Position numbers and translations under genes: made by a program. The notes below the pieces were generated by a model. That model was given only the letters and a program-made list of their open reading frames with translations. It did not search any database and was not told the origin of the DNA. 64,000 nt of DNA from CAVORB01 sp963736235 (lineage in GTDB: Bacteria > Pseudomonadota > Gammaproteobacteria > Chromatiales > Chromatiaceae). Of this stretch, positions 8,480-18,073 are shown one piece after another (within the stretch, counting starts at the first letter, position 1; each line of letters opens with the position of its first letter). The stretch is taken from positions 62,001 through 126,000 of the forward strand of contig CAVTOR010000006.1 of the NCBI GenBank assembly GCA_963736235.1, written 5' to 3'.

Positions 8480-9975
8480 CCGGTGGTGGCGGCGGCGAAC
8501 CCGGAATCCGCCGCAGCAGCGCCCGCCCGTCAATCAGGTAGACGGCGGCGAGATAGACAGCCAGGCACAGGGTCCCGGCGAGGAAGAAGTGCATCCCGAC
8601 CCACTCGACGAGCCAGCGGCCGATGCCGTAGAGGCCGAGTCCGAGGCCGATGTAGCCGAGCACGCGCTTCAGGTCGTAGGGCACCGGGTAATACCTGCGG
8701 CCGAGAAGATAGGAGATGATCACCATGGCCCCGTAGCAGGCCAGGTGCGCCCACGCCGCCCCGACGTACCCGTATCTCGGCACCAGCCACAACAGCAGCG
8801 TGACCGTGATGCCGGCGCCCGCCAGGGACACCCAGGCACCCGTCAGGGTGCGGTCGGTGAGCTTGTACCAGATCGACAGATTCACGTAGATGCCCAGCAG
8901 CAGGTTCGCCAGCAGCAGGATGGGCACGACGTGCAGACCCTCCCGGTAGGCCGCGCCCACGAAGTACTGGAACAGGTCCATGTACAGGGTGACCAGGAGG
9001 AAGATGAAGACGCAGAAGATGAGGAACCAGTTGAGCACCAGGGCGTAGATCCGACGGGCATCGGCCTGCTTCGCGTAGGCGAAGAAGAAGGGCTCCCCGG
9101 CGTAACGGAAGGCCTGGATGAAGAGCGTCATCAGGATCGAGAGCTTGTAGGAGGCCCCGTAGATGCCGAGCTGCGCCATGTTGGTCTCCGCATCGTAGGG
9201 CAGCAGATACTTCAGCGCGGCACGATCGAGCATCTCGTTGACGATGCCCGCCAGCCCGATGATCACCATCGGCAGCGAGTAACGGATCAGGCGCCGGAAC
9301 AGACGCGCCGTCGAAGCCCTCCGCGGCGCCCCGCAGCTCCGGGGTCAGCAGCACCAGCTTGAGCGCGCTGGAGGCGAGGTTGGCGAGGAACACGTAGCCC
9401 ACCCCGATGCTCGGGTCCCATAGCCGTCCGAGCAGCGACTGGGGGTCTGCCTCGTATGCCTGTCGGCACAGCACGATGAAGAACAGGTTGAGACCGATGT
9501 TGACCCCGATCTCGGTCAGCTTGATCAGGGCGAAGCGCAGCGCCCGGTTCTCGGCCCGCAGCCGCGCGAAGGCCACCGCCCCAACCGAGTCGATCGCCAG
9601 GATGGCGGCCACCCACCAGATGTACTCCGGATGCGCGGCGTGACGCAGGACCTCGGCGATCGGCTCGCGGAGCAGGTAGGCGGCGAGGAAAAAGGCGCCG
9701 TTGACCAGGATCAGAAAACGGACGACGGTGGCGAACACCGTCTCCGCGGGCCATTCCCCGCCCTCGCGAAACCGGAAGTAGCCGGTCTCCAGCCCGAAGG
9801 CCAGCAGCACCGCGAGAAAGCCCATGTAGGCGTAGAACTCGGCCACTACACCGTAGTCAGCAGGCACGAAGGTATAGGTGTACAGCGGGACCAGCAGGTA
9901 GTTGAGGAAGCGCCCGAGGACGCTGCTGACGCCGTAGACCGCGGTCTGGGATGCGAGTCGTCTGATCGGGTTCAA
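8457..9975 (-). CDS. Polysaccharide flippase (Wzx/MurJ-like, MOP superfamily), one frameshift
   Basis: This is a multi-span protein of about 505 residues. The N-terminal half contains ASQTAVYGVSSVLGRFLNYL followed by VPLYTYTF, a classic start for O-antigen/polysaccharide flippases. The C-terminal half starts near RRLIRYSLPMVIIGLAGIV and lies in the neighbouring frame. Deleting one base at about 9303 yields DGALFRRLIRYSLP and joins the halves. No ATG fits; a TTG at 9975 just before NPIRRLASQT is the likeliest start but lacks a good ribosome-binding site. It probably flips a lipid-linked glycan across the inner membrane. No glycosyltransferases are adjacent, so its substrate is unknown. Confidence 0.82.
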
Positions 9976-10167
9976 GGTCGGGATGGAGGGGGCTCGCGGA
10001 CGGGTGGTGCCAGCCGCTATTCTAACCCCCTGCGAGCTGGACCGGCGGGCGGACGGAGGGTCGAAGCCGCCGCTCCGGTGCAAGTCACTCGCGCGACATC
10101 GAAATGCAAGAGAATGCCGGCTGACCGAACTCGAAACCCCGCAAACCGGCGACCGAGGAGGCTGAAC

Positions 10168-10755
10168 ATGAGGCGAGAGAGCACGCGAGGGTATCTCCGG
10201 TCGATGTCCATCCCATTCCTGGCGGGCTGCGTCGCAGGCGCGGCCTGGGCGGACGTGAGCACCGACCAGGACGCGGAAACCGGTCTCCGGTCATGGACAT
10301 GGTCGCACCAGGGCGTCTCCATCGAGCTGGTGCAGCGCCTGCCGGACCAGACCCGCGCCTTCTTCCTCGGTCGCGGCTTCAGCGCGGAGGACGCCGACCG
10401 GATAGGCCGCGCCTGCGTATTCCAGACCATCTTCCGCAACGGCGGCACCCGGACCGTCGAGTACGACCTCGACGACTGGTCGCTCGGTCATGGAAGCGAG
10501 CGCAGCGCGCTCCGCACGCGCGAGGTCTGGGACCGGGAATGGGAGAGCCAGGGCATTGACCAACCCGCCCGCATCGCCTTCCGCTGGTCTCTGCTGCCGA
10601 CCATGCAGCGTTTCGAGCCCGGGGACTACAACTGGGGCATGACCAGTTTCGGTCTCCCACCGGGCGCGCGGTTCGACCTATCGCTGGTCATGGAGATCGG
10701 CGGTGAGCGAGTGACGGGCGAGATCCCCGCGGTGGTGTGCGCCGCCGACCGCTGA
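10168..10755 (+). CDS. Secreted hypothetical protein, 195 aa
   Basis: The ATG at 10168 follows a strong GAGGAGG ribosome-binding site. Residues about 1-30 form a Sec signal peptide (SMSIPFLAGCVAGAAWA, cleavage likely after AWA). The mature part is beta-rich and carries paired cysteines (C in RACVFQTIFRNGG and in PAVVCAADR) that could form a disulfide in the periplasm. I do not recognise the family. It is transcribed toward pepN, with hairpins between them. Confidence 0.75.
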   Translation: MRRESTRGYLRSMSIPFLAGCVAGAAWADVSTDQDAETGLRSWTWSHQGVSIELVQRLPDQTRAFFLGRGFSAEDADRIGRACVFQTIFRNGGTRTVEYDLDDWSLGHGSERSALRTREVWDREWESQGIDQPARIAFRWSLLPTMQRFEPGDYNWGMTSFGLPPGARFDLSLVMEIGGERVTGEIPAVVCAADR

Positions 10756-10756
10756 G

Positions 10757-10806
10757 GACCAAGCACGCCCGGACGCTTTGGTCTCACGGGGACGGATCCC
10801 CGTCGC
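10757..10806. terminator. Hairpin pair between convergent genes
   Basis: A bulged stem (GACCAAGC / GCTTTGGTC) spans 10757-10783, and a second short stem (GGGGA-CGGA-TCCCC) follows at about 10788-10801. They lie between the secreted-protein gene and the end of pepN and could terminate both. There is no T tract. Confidence 0.35.
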
Positions 10807-10867
10807 CTGCTCGCAATGCGATGAGCAAGCAGGCGCGCGCCCAGGTCGCCCGCATCCGCTCGCAGCT

Positions 10868-13510
10868 TCAGGTCTCCCCAAGCGCCCTGGAGGCCACCTC
10901 GAAGAGATCCCGCGAGAGCTCCTCCACATCCAGGATCTGCTGCAGCTCGGCTCGCATCAGTGCCTGGCGGTCAGGGTCGAAGCGCCGCCACTGGACCAGG
11001 CCTTGGAGCAGGCGGGAGGCGATTTGCGGGTTGAGCGGGTCGAGCTCCAACACGCGCTCGCGCAGGAAGCGATAACCCGCGCCGTCCGCGGCGTGGAAGT
11101 GCACTGGATTGCCCATGCAAAAGGCCCCCACCAGGCTACGCACCCGGTTGGGGTTGGTCAGCGTGAAGTCGGGGTGCGCCAGCAGCCGGCGGACTCGGTC
11201 CGGGGTGTCCTCGCGCCTCCCGGTGGCCTGGATGGCGAACCATTTGTCGAGCACCAGTTGGTCTTCCCGCCACGTGCCGTAGAAGGCGGTGAGCGCGGCT
11301 TCCCCCGCCTCGCCGCCGGCATTCGCGAGCAGGCGCAGGGCCGCGATCACGTCGGTCATGTTCCGCCCCGCCTCGAACTGGGCGCTGCAGAGCGCGCGCG
11401 CCTGCGTGTCCGCCTCCTGCATCAGATAGTCCAGACAGAGATTCTTGAGCGCACGCCGACCGATTGCCTCAGGCGTAAGCTGGTACGGACCGTCATCGCG
11501 GAATTTCTCGTACAACGCCAGCAGGTCGTGGCGCAGCGCATTCGCGACCCGTGTCCTGAGCGCCTCGCGGGCGCGGTGTATCCCGACCACGTCGACGGTT
11601 GCCATCTGGTCCCCGACATAGGTCTCCGACGGCAGGGTAAGCACCTCGGCGCGCAGCGCAGGGTCCACTGAGCCATCGGTCAGCGCACGCCGGAAGGCAT
11701 CGAGGAACCCCTCCGGTACGGGAGTCGCGGGGTCGGCCACCAGCGCGAGCAGGAGGCGCTCGGCCAGTTTCTGCGCCGCGTCCCAGCGGTTGAACCCATC
11801 GCTGTCGTGGGCCATGAGGAACATGAGATCCTCGTCGCTGTAGTCGACATGCAGCTTGACCGGCGCCGAGAACCCCCGCAGCAGGGACGGGAGGGGGCGG
11901 GACGGCACATCGACGAAACGGAACTCTTGCTCCGCCGCGCACAGCTCCAGCACCCGCGTTCCGGGTGCCCGCGCCTGCTCCTCGCCCGCGAGCCGCAAGG
12001 CGAGGTCGTTTCCGCTCTCGTCCAGCAGGCCTACCGCCAACGGCACATGCAGCGGCTGCTTGACGCTCTGCCCGGGCGTGGGAGGCGTCTGCTGCCGCAC
12101 CGTCAGGACATAGGTTCGGTCCGCCGACCGGTACTCTCCCCGCGCGCTGACCTCGGGGGTGCCGGCCTGGCTGTACCAGCGCCGAAACTGGGTCAGGTCG
12201 CGTCCGCTCGCGTCCTCCATGCAGCGCACGAAGTCCTCGGTCGTCACCGCCTGACCGTCGTGGCGCTCGAAATAGAGATCCGTCGCCCGGCGGAACTGCC
12301 CGGGACCCAGCAGGTTGGCCTGCATCCGCACCACCTCCGCTCCCTTCTCATACACCGTGGCGGTGTAGAAGTTGTTGATCTCGATATAGGCTTCCGGCCG
12401 GACGGGATGGGCCAGCGGCCCGGCGTCCTCCGCGAACTGACGCGCGCGCAGCGCGCGCACGTCCTCGATGCGCTTGACCTCGCGGGAGCCCATGTCGGCG
12501 GAGAACTCCTGATCGCGAAAGACGGTGAACCCCTCCTTGAGGCTGAGCTGGAACCAGTCCCGGCAGGTGATGCGGTTGCCGGTCCAGTTGTGGAAGTACT
12601 CGTGGGCGATCACCCCCTCGATGCCCTGGAAGTCGGCATCCGTCGCCGTGTCCGGGCGGGCCAGCACATACTTGGCATTGAAGATGTTCAGGCCCTTGTT
12701 CTCCATCGCCCCCATGTTGAAGTGACTCACGGCGACGATGTTGTAGACGTCGAGATCGTACTCGCGGCCATACCTCTCCTCGTCCCAGGCCATCGCCTTT
12801 TTCAGCGAGCGCATGGCATGGTCGCACTTGTCGAGGTTCTCGGGCTCGACGTAGATATTGAGCGCGACCTCGCGACCGGAGGCGGTGCGATAGCCGTCAG
12901 GCACGGCCTCGAGACGCCCCGCGACCAATGCGAACAGGTAGCTCGGCTTCGGGAAGGGGTCTTCCCAGCGAACCAGGTGGCGACCGTCGGGCAGCTCGCG
13001 GCGCTCGCCGGGGTTCCCGTTCGACAGCAGAACCGGGTAACGTGCCTTGTCCGCCACCAGGGTGGTGCTGAAACGCGCCATCACGTCGGGACGGTCGAGA
13101 AAGAAGGTGATGCGCCTGAAACCCTCCGCCTCGCACTGGGTGCACAGCATGTCGCCCGACAGATACAGCCCCTCCAGGGCGGTGTTGAGCCCAGGGTGGA
13201 TGCGCACCCGGGTTTCCAGCCGGAAACGGTCCGGCACCCGGTGCAGCAATAGGGAGTCTCCGTCGAGACGGTAATCACTGGCGACGAGCTCGCGCCCGTC
13301 GATGGCGATGCGTTCCAGATCTAGCAGCTCGCCGTCGAGCCGCAGATCGCCGTCTCCCCGAACCGCGGCGGGATTGCGGCGAAGCGCCAAGATCGCACCG
13401 ACGACGGTCGTCTCGACATCGAGCTCGAAGGTCAATTCGGCTCGGTCGATGAGGTACTCCGGCGGCCGATAGTCCTTGAGATGGACGGCGTCAGGGACGT
13501 TGCGATACAT
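10868..13510 (-). CDS. pepN: Aminopeptidase N (M1 family zinc metalloprotease)
   Basis: This 880-residue protein is full length for gammaproteobacterial PepN, which removes N-terminal residues from peptides in the cytoplasm. It has the GAMEN exopeptidase motif (NMGAMENKGLNIFN, near residue 267) and the zinc site HEYFHNWTGNRITCRDWF (HExxH near residue 301) followed by the third ligand in LKEGFTVFRDQEFS. The C-terminal half is the helical domain typical of the bacterial form. The start MYRNVPDAVHLKDY matches the family, where LKDY sits close to the N-terminus. It is a stand-alone gene transcribed away from glutaredoxin. Confidence 0.97.
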   Translation of the reverse strand: MYRNVPDAVHLKDYRPPEYLIDRAELTFELDVETTVVGAILALRRNPAAVRGDGDLRLDGELLDLERIAIDGRELVASDYRLDGDSLLLHRVPDRFRLETRVRIHPGLNTALEGLYLSGDMLCTQCEAEGFRRITFFLDRPDVMARFSTTLVADKARYPVLLSNGNPGERRELPDGRHLVRWEDPFPKPSYLFALVAGRLEAVPDGYRTASGREVALNIYVEPENLDKCDHAMRSLKKAMAWDEERYGREYDLDVYNIVAVSHFNMGAMENKGLNIFNAKYVLARPDTATDADFQGIEGVIAHEYFHNWTGNRITCRDWFQLSLKEGFTVFRDQEFSADMGSREVKRIEDVRALRARQFAEDAGPLAHPVRPEAYIEINNFYTATVYEKGAEVVRMQANLLGPGQFRRATDLYFERHDGQAVTTEDFVRCMEDASGRDLTQFRRWYSQAGTPEVSARGEYRSADRTYVLTVRQQTPPTPGQSVKQPLHVPLAVGLLDESGNDLALRLAGEEQARAPGTRVLELCAAEQEFRFVDVPSRPLPSLLRGFSAPVKLHVDYSDEDLMFLMAHDSDGFNRWDAAQKLAERLLLALVADPATPVPEGFLDAFRRALTDGSVDPALRAEVLTLPSETYVGDQMATVDVVGIHRAREALRTRVANALRHDLLALYEKFRDDGPYQLTPEAIGRRALKNLCLDYLMQEADTQARALCSAQFEAGRNMTDVIAALRLLANAGGEAGEAALTAFYGTWREDQLVLDKWFAIQATGRREDTPDRVRRLLAHPDFTLTNPNRVRSLVGAFCMGNPVHFHAADGAGYRFLRERVLELDPLNPQIASRLLQGLVQWRRFDPDRQALMRAELQQILDVEELSRDLFEVASRALGET

Positions 13511-13687
13511 GAAATACCTCGGGAACTCGCTGAGTAAGTGGAGATCGGGTCGCGGGCGCTTGCAAGGGGCTCCCGGTTCGGGTTTTATTCCGGGCGTAAG
13601 GTCCGATTTTCAACACTTCCCAGAACCGGCGCCGGCGGCGGACCCGTCCCCGCGAACGCCGGACGCCAGCAGCAGCGGGACTCGACC

Positions 13688-13942
13688 ATGCCAAAAGTAG
13701 TGATGTATACGACCATGATCTGCCCATACTGCATGCGGGCAAAGCACCTGCTGCAGCGCAAGGGCGTCGAGTTCGAGGAAATTCGGATCGACGGTGATCA
13801 TGAGCAGATGCACATCATGTTGAAACGCAGCAGGAGGCACACGGTGCCCCAGATCTTCATCGACGAGCTCCACGTCGGCGGCTACGACGACCTGGCGGTG
13901 CTCGAGGCTCGCGGCGAGCTCGACGCCCTGCTTGGACGATGA
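13688..13942 (+). CDS. grxC: Glutaredoxin 3-type thiol-disulfide oxidoreductase
   Basis: This 84-residue glutaredoxin has the dithiol active site CPYC at residues 12-15 (TTMICPYCMRAKHLL) and the cis-proline segment TVPQIFIDELHVGGYDD that binds glutathione. The ATG at 13688 is chosen over an upstream in-frame start because the extra residues have no similarity. One atypical point is the long basic stretch MLKRSRRHTVPQ before the cis-proline, where many Grx3 proteins have SGRRTVPQ. It overlaps hslR by four bases (ATGA), so the two are cotranslated. Confidence 0.93.
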   Translation: MPKVVMYTTMICPYCMRAKHLLQRKGVEFEEIRIDGDHEQMHIMLKRSRRHTVPQIFIDELHVGGYDDLAVLEARGELDALLGR

Positions 13943-14349
13943 TCCCGGGAGATACAGCCGACCGCGAGGCCGTACGCCTCGACAAGTGGCTCTGGGCCGC
14001 GCGCTTCTTCAAGACACGCCAGCTCGCGATCGAGGCGATCAACGGCGGCAAGGTGCATCTGAACAGCCAGCGCACCAAGCCCGGGAAGACCGTCTACCCG
14101 GGCGTCCGCCTGACCATTCATAAGGGATCGCTCGAATGGGAGCTGGTGGTCAAGGCGGTGTCCACCCAGCGGCGCCCCGCGTCCGAAGCGATGCTGCTCT
14201 ACGAGGAGAGCGAAGCGAGCCACCTGCGGCGGCAGGAGCTGGTGCGCGAGCGCCGGGAGCGAGGCGGCGACGCCCGCGGCGAAAGCCGCAAGCCGGACAA
14301 GCGCGACCGGCGCATGATCCATCGTTTCACCCGGAGCGGCGACGCCTGA
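13939..14349 (+). CDS. hslR: Heat-shock protein 15, S4-domain RNA-binding protein
   Basis: This 136-residue protein contains an S4 RNA-binding domain at about residues 10-75 (VRLDKWLWAARFFKTRQLA, then AINGGKVHLNSQRTKPGK) and a very basic C-terminal tail (about 100-136), as in Hsp15. Hsp15 binds free 50S subunits that carry a nascent chain and helps rescue stalled ribosomes after heat shock. It starts inside the glutaredoxin stop codon. Confidence 0.92.
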   Translation: MIPGDTADREAVRLDKWLWAARFFKTRQLAIEAINGGKVHLNSQRTKPGKTVYPGVRLTIHKGSLEWELVVKAVSTQRRPASEAMLLYEESEASHLRRQELVRERRERGGDARGESRKPDKRDRRMIHRFTRSGDA

Positions 14350-14367
14350 TCGCGAGGCCATCGAGGC

Positions 14368-14826
14368 ATGGACAACGACATCCTGCGCCGCACCTATCGC
14401 GAAATCAACGAGCGCTTCTGCCCGTACGAAAAGAGCATCCTGACCGATCACTGTCAATGCTCCCGCGCCCGGCGCTTCCTGATCGCCGAGCGCGAGGGCA
14501 TCAACTGCAGCTCGGACGCCGCCCAACAGCGCTGCATCGAGCTGATCGAGCTGATGCGCCAGCAGGCCCGGTTCGCGCTCAAGTCCACCGACGAGCACGC
14601 CGCGCTGCCCCACGCCAAGGCCATGCGCATCCAGGTGGGCGGTCTCCGCGGCCTGCACGCGGCCCTCTACCCCGAGGATCCGGTGCCAACCAAGATCAAG
14701 GACATCGCGGACCTGATCGAGACGTCCGTGGCACGCTTCGGCGAGCTCGCGAGGCTACCCTTCCAGCCCATCATCCAGCAGATCTCCGCCTTCAAGGGCC
14801 GCCGACGCTTGCGCAGCTTGCGCTGA
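14368..14826 (+). CDS. Conserved-looking hypothetical protein with a cysteine cluster, 152 aa
   Basis: I do not recognise this small soluble protein. Its first 60 residues hold five cysteines (CPYEKSILTDHCQCSRARRF, then INCSSDAAQQRC), a spacing compatible with an iron-sulfur or zinc site. The rest is predicted helical and basic at the C-terminus (FKGRRRLRSLR). It is 18 bases after hslR on the same strand and ends 15 bases from the convergent end of dsrS. Its place at the edge of the dsr locus suggests, but does not prove, a link to sulfur metabolism. Confidence 0.75.
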   Translation: MDNDILRRTYREINERFCPYEKSILTDHCQCSRARRFLIAEREGINCSSDAAQQRCIELIELMRQQARFALKSTDEHAALPHAKAMRIQVGGLRGLHAALYPEDPVPTKIKDIADLIETSVARFGELARLPFQPIIQQISAFKGRRRLRSLR

Positions 14827-14841
14827 GACCAAGTCCGTGGA

Positions 14842-15981
14842 TCAGCCCCCCCGCGGGTGTTTCCCCGTCAGGGTCGCGATCACCTCCAGCACGGGTTGCA
14901 CCACCGGCTCGATCTTTCGCCGCATCAGGCTGCCGATGGCCGTCGTGTCGCGGAGCACCGGGCGCAAGGCACCGTAGCCGAGTCCCGAGAGCAGACGCAT
15001 GGCCCTGATCTCGGGACCCAGATCCGACGCCACGGCGAGACAGGCCCGCGCATCCTCATGCCCCTGGTCGGGGTCGGCATAGGCCGCCGCATCGGACCAG
15101 AGTGCGTCCAGGGTCAGGTCCGGGTCCCCCGTCGGGCGCAGCGCGGCGAAGTAGCCGCGCAACACCTCGAAGGCGCTCTGCACCACGTCCTGGGTCGGCG
15201 GTTTCGACAGCACCTTCGCCACGGTCGCGAGGAAGGTCTGCCCCGGCGAGGCCAGCAGCCGGCACAGCAACACGGCACACGGATTGCCGAGCCCCATCAA
15301 TCCGGCGAGCGCCTCGGCTCGGGCGGCCGCATCGTTCCGGGGAGCCGTGGGCTCCGGGAGATCGTCCGGCGTCCCGTACAGGAAGCCCACCAGATACGCC
15401 TGCTTGCGGGCCGACTTTTTCCACAGCTCCAGCCTCATCGTCTCGCCGATCAGTCCCGGCTGAAGCACGAGACGCACGGACTCGGCCATCTTCTCGGTCT
15501 CGGTCTCGAACGGCAGGTGCTCGACCAGGTAGCGGGCCAGCACCCTGCCCATTTCCCCCTCGACGACCGCCCGGTTGTTGAGCATGCGGCGGGCGTTCTC
15601 GGCGTCCTCCATGGCCCACCAGGCGCGGCGCGCCAGTTCGTCGGTAAGACCGGGAGAGCAGACCGCGGCGACCACGGCCTCCGGCTCGCCGAGCAGAAGC
15701 AGTTGCTCCAGGCTCTCGTCGCGCATCTGCCCCATGCGCGTCCAACGCCTGAGATACACGGGGTAGCCGCCGGGGGAGCCGAGGACATGGCCGGAGATGA
15801 GCTCCCGCACCGCCCGGACATACTGCTCGGCGCGGGCGGTCGGATTCAGCTGCACCTTCGCCTCGCCCCGTTCCGACAGCCCGCAGACGATCATCCGGGA
15901 CTCGTCGATACGAACCGCCTGAGGCTTGTTCGCGAGCAGAACGTTGAGGCGAAAGATGTCTTCGCTGGAGAGCTCGATCAT
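14842..15981 (-). CDS. dsrS: DsrS, cytosolic protein of the sulfur-oxidation locus
   Basis: This is the last gene of the dsr cluster, 379 residues, soluble, with no membrane segment or cofactor motif. It begins MIELSSEDIFRLNVLLANKPQAVRIDES, and the whole protein is helical. DsrS of Allochromatium vinosum is a soluble protein of similar length located after dsrR and proposed to affect dsr gene expression or protein stability. The call rests on position after dsrN-dsrR, length and general character, since no catalytic motif exists. It is separated from dsrR by about 143 bases. Confidence 0.85.
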   Translation of the reverse strand: MIELSSEDIFRLNVLLANKPQAVRIDESRMIVCGLSERGEAKVQLNPTARAEQYVRAVRELISGHVLGSPGGYPVYLRRWTRMGQMRDESLEQLLLLGEPEAVVAAVCSPGLTDELARRAWWAMEDAENARRMLNNRAVVEGEMGRVLARYLVEHLPFETETEKMAESVRLVLQPGLIGETMRLELWKKSARKQAYLVGFLYGTPDDLPEPTAPRNDAAARAEALAGLMGLGNPCAVLLCRLLASPGQTFLATVAKVLSKPPTQDVVQSAFEVLRGYFAALRPTGDPDLTLDALWSDAAAYADPDQGHEDARACLAVASDLGPEIRAMRLLSGLGYGALRPVLRDTTAIGSLMRRKIEPVVQPVLEVIATLTGKHPRGG

Positions 15982-16124
15982 GAACGGGAACCGCTTAAGA
16001 CACGCTATCGGTCTGAGTGCCGTAGGCAGCTGGCTCGCGCCCAGTGCTCAGAGCGAGGCCGACACTCGGAAACCGTTACGCCGCCAGACCGGGCACCGAT
16101 GACTTGCCGGGCGCGGATATTGCG

Positions 16125-16439
16125 TCAGGAATCCGTTGGCGGCGAGAAATCCGCGTCCTTCGGGTTGAGGAAGATGAAATGGTACTGCCCGGGCTCGATC
16201 TCGACATAGTCCATGGTCGCATCGTCAAGCAGGGGTACGTGCTCGGGCGCCATGACGATGTCGACCCCCTCCGAGGTCAGCTGGATGTCGTCCTCCGATG
16301 CGTCGTCGAATCCCATCCGGTAGTCGATCGAGCCGTCCGGTCGCTGTTGCGCGGCGAGCCTGAGCGACAGACCCTCGGTCCCGGCTTGCTTCGCCGCGCT
16401 GAGCACCTGTTCGGCCGCGGCCGCAGTCACTTTGAACAT
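16125..16439 (-). CDS. dsrR: DsrR, cysteine-less A-type scaffold-like protein
   Basis: This 104-residue protein has the IscA/ErpA (A-type) fold signature (AAEQVLSAAKQAGTEGLSLR, then YRMGFDD and LLDDATMDYVE) but not one cysteine, so it cannot ligate an iron-sulfur cluster in the usual way. That is exactly what is known for DsrR of A. vinosum, which is required for efficient sulfur globule oxidation and has been linked to post-transcriptional control of dsr genes. A GAAGG ribosome-binding site lies upstream. It is 145 bases from dsrN. Confidence 0.93.
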   Translation of the reverse strand: MFKVTAAAAEQVLSAAKQAGTEGLSLRLAAQQRPDGSIDYRMGFDDASEDDIQLTSEGVDIVMAPEHVPLLDDATMDYVEIEPGQYHFIFLNPKDADFSPPTDS

Positions 16440-16584
16440 GCTTGTCCTACCTTCTCTCCACGAGAATTGATCGTTGCCTGCAATCTAGCGTTTTAGTGTC
16501 CGCAAAGCCGGCGTCGACCGCAAGTCGAGTGGCCTCCGCGCCTTCGAGCGCGACCGGTTCCGGGTCGTCGGTGCGAGCGCCGAT

Positions 16585-17958
16585 TCAGGGCCGACAGGCC
16601 CGCACATAGGCGACGAAGCGCCGTGTCCAGCCGACGCCCCCAACGTCCCGAAGATGACTGTAGGAGGCCACGACATTCTTATGCACGACCGCGTCATGAG
16701 CGCCGTCGATCCCGCTCCCGCGCAACACCTGATATCCGTACACCCAGCCTGGTCCCGGCTCCACCAGCGCCGAGTGATGGAACTCGTGGGCCCTGATCTC
16801 CGTCGGCGAATCCGGGAGACGCGGCCAGGGGAAGGCATCGGTCTCGCGCAGCCGGACGTACCCTCGGCCCTGGGATTGCTCGTGCATGATGACGTCCGCG
16901 TCGAGCACGCCGCACATGGCGCTCTGTCTTTCGCCCCAGCGAATGCTCCGGCAGAGATACATCAGGCCACCGCATTCCGCGTAGACGGGGCCGCCGGAGG
17001 CCACGAACTCGCGGACGGCCGCGCGCATCGCGCGGTTGGCCTCCAGTTCCCGCATGCGGAACTCGGGGAATCCGCCGCCGATGAACAGGCCGTCGACCGC
17101 GGGCAAGCACGCGTCCCGAACCGGGCTGAACTCCACCAACTCCGCCCCGGCCGCGCGCAGCGCCCGCAGGTCGTCGGGATAGTAGAAGCCGAAGGCATCG
17201 TCCCGGGCGATGCCGATGCGTACCGGTGCGCCCGAAGCGGTCAGCACCTTCTCCGCAGCAGGGACGACCGGCGCCCGAACCCCGTCCGCAAGCTGGACCA
17301 AGCGCCCGATATCCACCTGCGCTTCGACCAGGGTACGGATGCGCTCGATCTGCGCATCGGCCTGCTCTGCCTCGTTGCAGGGCATTAACCCCAGGTGCCG
17401 CTCGCTGATGCGCATGCCCGGATTTCGATGGATGGCACCGACCACGGGCAGGTCGGTATAGTGCTCCACCGCCCGGCGCAGATTGGCCTCGTGCCGTGCG
17501 CCGCCTACTTTGTTGAAGATGACGGCCGCGAGATCGAGATCGGAGTCGAAGGCCTGGTAGCCGAGCAACAGGGGTACCACGCCCCGGGTCATGCCCTGCA
17601 CGTCCACCACCAGAACCACGGGCGCTCCCAGCAGTTTCGCCAGCGCCGCGTTGCTGTTGTTCCCCTCGAGGTCGACCGAGTCGAACAGGCCGACGTTACC
17701 CTCGATCAAGCCGACATCGGCACCCGCTAGGGTTCTAGCGAAATCGTCCTTGATCTCCTCCCGAGACATGGTGTTGAAGTCCAGGTTGAGGCAATCGCGG
17801 CCGGCGGCCTGAGCGAGCCACAGGGGATCGATGTAGTCCGGCCCCTTCTTGAAGGGCTGAACCCGCAGGCCGATCCCGCGCATCGCCCGGCAAAGCCCGA
17901 TCGCGATGGTCGTCTTGCCCGAGGACTTGTGGGCGGCGGAGATGTAGAGGTGAGCCAT
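16585..17958 (-). CDS. dsrN: DsrN, cobyrinate a,c-diamide synthase-like siroheme amidase
   Basis: This 457-residue protein has the CbiA layout. The N-terminal ATP-binding P-loop-like region reads AHKSSGKTTIAIGLCRAM (residues 9-26), and the C-terminal class I glutamine amidotransferase-like domain includes GLFIGGGFPEFRMRELEANR and VYAECGGLMYLCRSI with the nucleophilic cysteine in AECGG. In sulfur oxidisers DsrN is thought to amidate siroheme to sirohaem-amide for DsrAB. It lies about 115 bases after dsrP in the operon. Confidence 0.95.
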   Translation of the reverse strand: MAHLYISAAHKSSGKTTIAIGLCRAMRGIGLRVQPFKKGPDYIDPLWLAQAAGRDCLNLDFNTMSREEIKDDFARTLAGADVGLIEGNVGLFDSVDLEGNNSNAALAKLLGAPVVLVVDVQGMTRGVVPLLLGYQAFDSDLDLAAVIFNKVGGARHEANLRRAVEHYTDLPVVGAIHRNPGMRISERHLGLMPCNEAEQADAQIERIRTLVEAQVDIGRLVQLADGVRAPVVPAAEKVLTASGAPVRIGIARDDAFGFYYPDDLRALRAAGAELVEFSPVRDACLPAVDGLFIGGGFPEFRMRELEANRAMRAAVREFVASGGPVYAECGGLMYLCRSIRWGERQSAMCGVLDADVIMHEQSQGRGYVRLRETDAFPWPRLPDSPTEIRAHEFHHSALVEPGPGWVYGYQVLRGSGIDGAHDAVVHKNVVASYSHLRDVGGVGWTRRFVAYVRACRP

Positions 17959-18073
17959 GAGGACTCTTTGCGCCAGAACCGGTCGGAGCGGAATTCCCCG
18001 CTGACCGATGGCCGAGAAAGGCGGGGGGCGACGCCGTCGGCGCCACCCCCGATGATCTCGGAGACCCGGAGCG

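Noticed and set aside
8530..9302. Continuation of the flippase frame as an Arg/Gly-rich tail
   Set aside because: The tail is the out-of-frame reading after the single-base shift at about 9303; the true C-terminal half is in the adjacent frame.
11807..13252. Long open frame of 481 residues on the plus strand opposite pepN
   Set aside because: It is a high-GC shadow of pepN; the composition is Arg/His/Gly-rich with no motif, and pepN itself is unmistakable.
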